A DNA stretch of 64,000 nucleotides from Acidiferrobacteraceae bacterium. Lineage in GTDB: Bacteria; Pseudomonadota; Gammaproteobacteria; Arenicellales; UBA868. Numbering within the stretch: position 1 is the stretch's first letter; the number at the start of each line of letters is the position of its first letter. The notes beneath the pieces were generated by a model. The model ran no database searches. It saw only the letters and a program-made list of their open reading frames with translations, and was not told where the DNA came from. Where the stretch lies: assembly GCA_002721105.1 (NCBI GenBank), contig PBJL01000033.1:96009-160008 (forward strand), written 5' to 3'. Shown piece after piece: positions 62,633 through 64,000 of this stretch. The position numbers and the translations under genes are program-made.

Positions 62633-63535
62633 ATGACTGATCAAGATCATATCAAATCATTTTTTTCGCACCTACAAAATGAGAGACGTTTATCTAATTA
62701 TTCCATAGCTGCTTATAAGCGCGATTTGCAGAAACTGTTACAGTTCCTTGAATCTAGAGCTCAGACTAATCTGCTAAATTTGAAGACAGCTCAGGCAAGG
62801 ATGTTTCCTGCAGAATTGCATCGATCCGGTTTATCAAGCGCATCAATACAGCGAACACTGTCTGGAGCCCGAACCTTTTATAGATACTTGGAGCGAGAAA
62901 AACTAATTAGCTACAACCCTTTTGCCGGAATTATAGCGCCTAGAGGTCGTCGAAGGTTGCCGCAACACCTTAGCACCGATCAAGCAGAAAAATTGGTTTC
63001 TATTGATGCAAAGAGCGAAATTGACTACAGAGATCGAGCCATCTTAGAGCTGTTTTATTCTTCCGGGTTACGATTATCAGAACTGTCGTTGCTTAATTTA
63101 AAGCAAGTCGATATGGAACAACGCTTAGTTCAAGTGTTGGGTAAAGGCGCCAAAGAACGAATTTTGCCAATAGGACGTCACGCTCATCAAGCGTTGGATG
63201 ATTGGTTCAAGCAAAGAGCAAAAATTGCCCCAAAAAATGAAACAGCGTGTTTTGTTGGGCGTTCTGGTCGCCGGCTTGGTGCGCGAGGAATCCAGAAACG
63301 AGTGCAGTTTTGGGCCAAAAGACAGGAGTTAGGTCGAAGTGTGCATCCTCATATGCTAAGACATTCATTTGCTAATCATTTATTGGAGTCAAGTGGTGAT
63401 CTTCGTGCTGTTCAGGAACTTTTGGGCCATGCTGATATTTCTACCACCCAAGTTTATACAAATCTAGATTTTCAGCACTTGGCTAAAGTCTATGATAGTA
63501 ATCACCCTAGAGCGAAAAAAATTGTAAGTAAGTAA
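62633..63535 (+). CDS. xerC: Tyrosine recombinase XerC
   Basis: A 300-residue site-specific recombinase that with XerD resolves chromosome dimers at dif. The N-terminal SAM-like DNA-binding domain (about 1-100) is followed by the catalytic set Arg147 (SSGLRLSEL), Lys171 (GKGAKER), His240 and Arg243 (HPHMLRHSFA), His266 (GHADISTTQ) and nucleophile Tyr275 (QVYTNLDF). The set is complete. Its linkage to dapF is the reason for calling XerC rather than XerD. Confidence 0.95.
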   Translation: MTDQDHIKSFFSHLQNERRLSNYSIAAYKRDLQKLLQFLESRAQTNLLNLKTAQARMFPAELHRSGLSSASIQRTLSGARTFYRYLEREKLISYNPFAGIIAPRGRRRLPQHLSTDQAEKLVSIDAKSEIDYRDRAILELFYSSGLRLSELSLLNLKQVDMEQRLVQVLGKGAKERILPIGRHAHQALDDWFKQRAKIAPKNETACFVGRSGRRLGARGIQKRVQFWAKRQELGRSVHPHMLRHSFANHLLESSGDLRAVQELLGHADISTTQVYTNLDFQHLAKVYDSNHPRAKKIVSK

Positions 63536-63686
63536 AGTAAGAAGGCATTTCTTGTTGCAAGAATACTGTGATTCTGTAAATATCTTGCATTCATTACGTG
63601 CTAAAATTAGCTGTTAGGGGGGGTTCTTATTAACTCCAAACTGATTGTTTCTTCGTGTAACTTTAATTTATATAGGTGAAAATCTA

Positions 63687-64000
63687 ATGTCATCGTATGC
63701 TCTAGTTCCTATAGTTCTTGGTGTTATTGGTTTGTTAGCGGCGCTAATTGTCTATCGAGCGGTTTTATCTTTTCCTGAAGGGACTGGTAAGGTTTCAGAT
63801 ATTGCAAATCAGATACATCGTGGGGCATTAGTTTTTATGCGCCGAGAATATGCTTATTTAATCATATTTGTAGTTCTAGTTAGTGTTGCAATTTTGATGA
63901 CCGAATTGGGTTGGCGTACGACTGTTTCATTCTTAGTCGGGGCGTTCAGTTCCGCAATTGCGGGATTTATAGGTATGTATACTGCAACTAAGGCGAATGT
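63687..64000 (+). CDS. hppA: Membrane-bound proton/sodium-translocating pyrophosphatase, N-terminal part
   Basis: ATG 63687, with AGGTGA 7 bases upstream, opens a frame that continues past the window end. The visible 104 residues contain a first span (VPIVLGVIGLLAALIVYRAV), SDIANQIHRGALVFMRREY and the conserved FLVGAFSSAIAGFIGMYTATKAN. These are hallmarks of H+-PPase/Na+-PPase (HppA), which couples pyrophosphate hydrolysis to ion export. Ion and K+ specificity depend on residues beyond the window. Confidence 0.88.
   Translation, partial: MSSYALVPIVLGVIGLLAALIVYRAVLSFPEGTGKVSDIANQIHRGALVFMRREYAYLIIFVVLVSVAILMTELGWRTTVSFLVGAFSSAIAGFIGMYTATKAN

Overview
The window reads as a stretch of chromosome from an AT-rich gammaproteobacterium that I cannot assign further. 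Supporting gene content and neighbourhoods are glnA-ntrB-ntrC with a sigma-54 promoter, rhlB/trxA/rho, cytochrome c4-engB-polA, rhodanese-secB-gpsA, argS followed by a SPOR protein, recC-recB-recD, nudE-cysQ, dapF-xerC, PrmB and a CcmG-like thioredoxin. Genes are dense. I see no rRNA, convincing tRNA, CRISPR array, insertion sequence or prophage.

Layout. 0-5 kb: the end of an MnmA-like/NFACT-R RNA-modification gene, a TusA-like sulfur carrier, then glnA-glnL-glnG behind a canonical -24/-12 promoter with two NtrC-type sites. 5-9 kb: an NDUFA9-like epimerase, then leftward rhodanese-secB-gpsA. A gene-poor 0.7 kb follows, with a decayed-looking reading frame. 9-21 kb: CtpA protease, argH with an enlarged LptM-like lipoprotein, cytochrome c4, engB and polA overlapping tail to tail, lysA, a GT-C type membrane glycosyltransferase and rhlB. 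21-27 kb: trxA, rho with a foldable leader, rpmE, sco1, prmB, rubredoxin, cold-shock protein and nudC. 27-34 kb: a tight run argS-SPOR-TPP enzyme-2OG/Fe(II) oxygenase, facing a malonyl-CoA-synthetase-like ligase, then phhB. 34-44 kb: a WYL regulator and recC-recB-recD, with a perfect inverted repeat over a possible recC promoter. 44-50 kb: a leftward run of DMT permease, Gfo/Idh oxidoreductase, DUF1244, a CBS-containing IMPDH/GMPR relative and an SDR, then a strip of very small reading frames. 50-53 kb: DsbC-, TlpA- and CcmG-like envelope thiol proteins and hisG. 53.1-53.8 kb: a long non-coding region with three perfect DnaA boxes, an AT-rich block, GATC sites and a strong hairpin, which is an origin-like arrangement just upstream of priA. 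54-64 kb: priA, a NodU/CmcH carbamoyltransferase and a methyltransferase, zapE, nudE-cysQ, dapF-xerC, and the start of a membrane pyrophosphatase (hppA) cut by the window edge.

Most genes are housekeeping. The items most worth a second look are the origin-like DnaA-box region (53.3-53.8 kb), the argS-linked TPP/2OG oxygenase pair with its facing ligase (29.5-33.5 kb), the WYL regulator with a palindrome before recC (34.2-35.4 kb), the carbamoyltransferase-methyltransferase pair (56.3-59.1 kb), the structured rho leader (21.76-21.83 kb) and the altered IMPDH/GMPR-like enzyme (46.7-48.2 kb). Start codons were moved from the longest open frame where an ATG or a ribosome binding site favoured it. 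No similarity search was run: family names come from motifs I can read.
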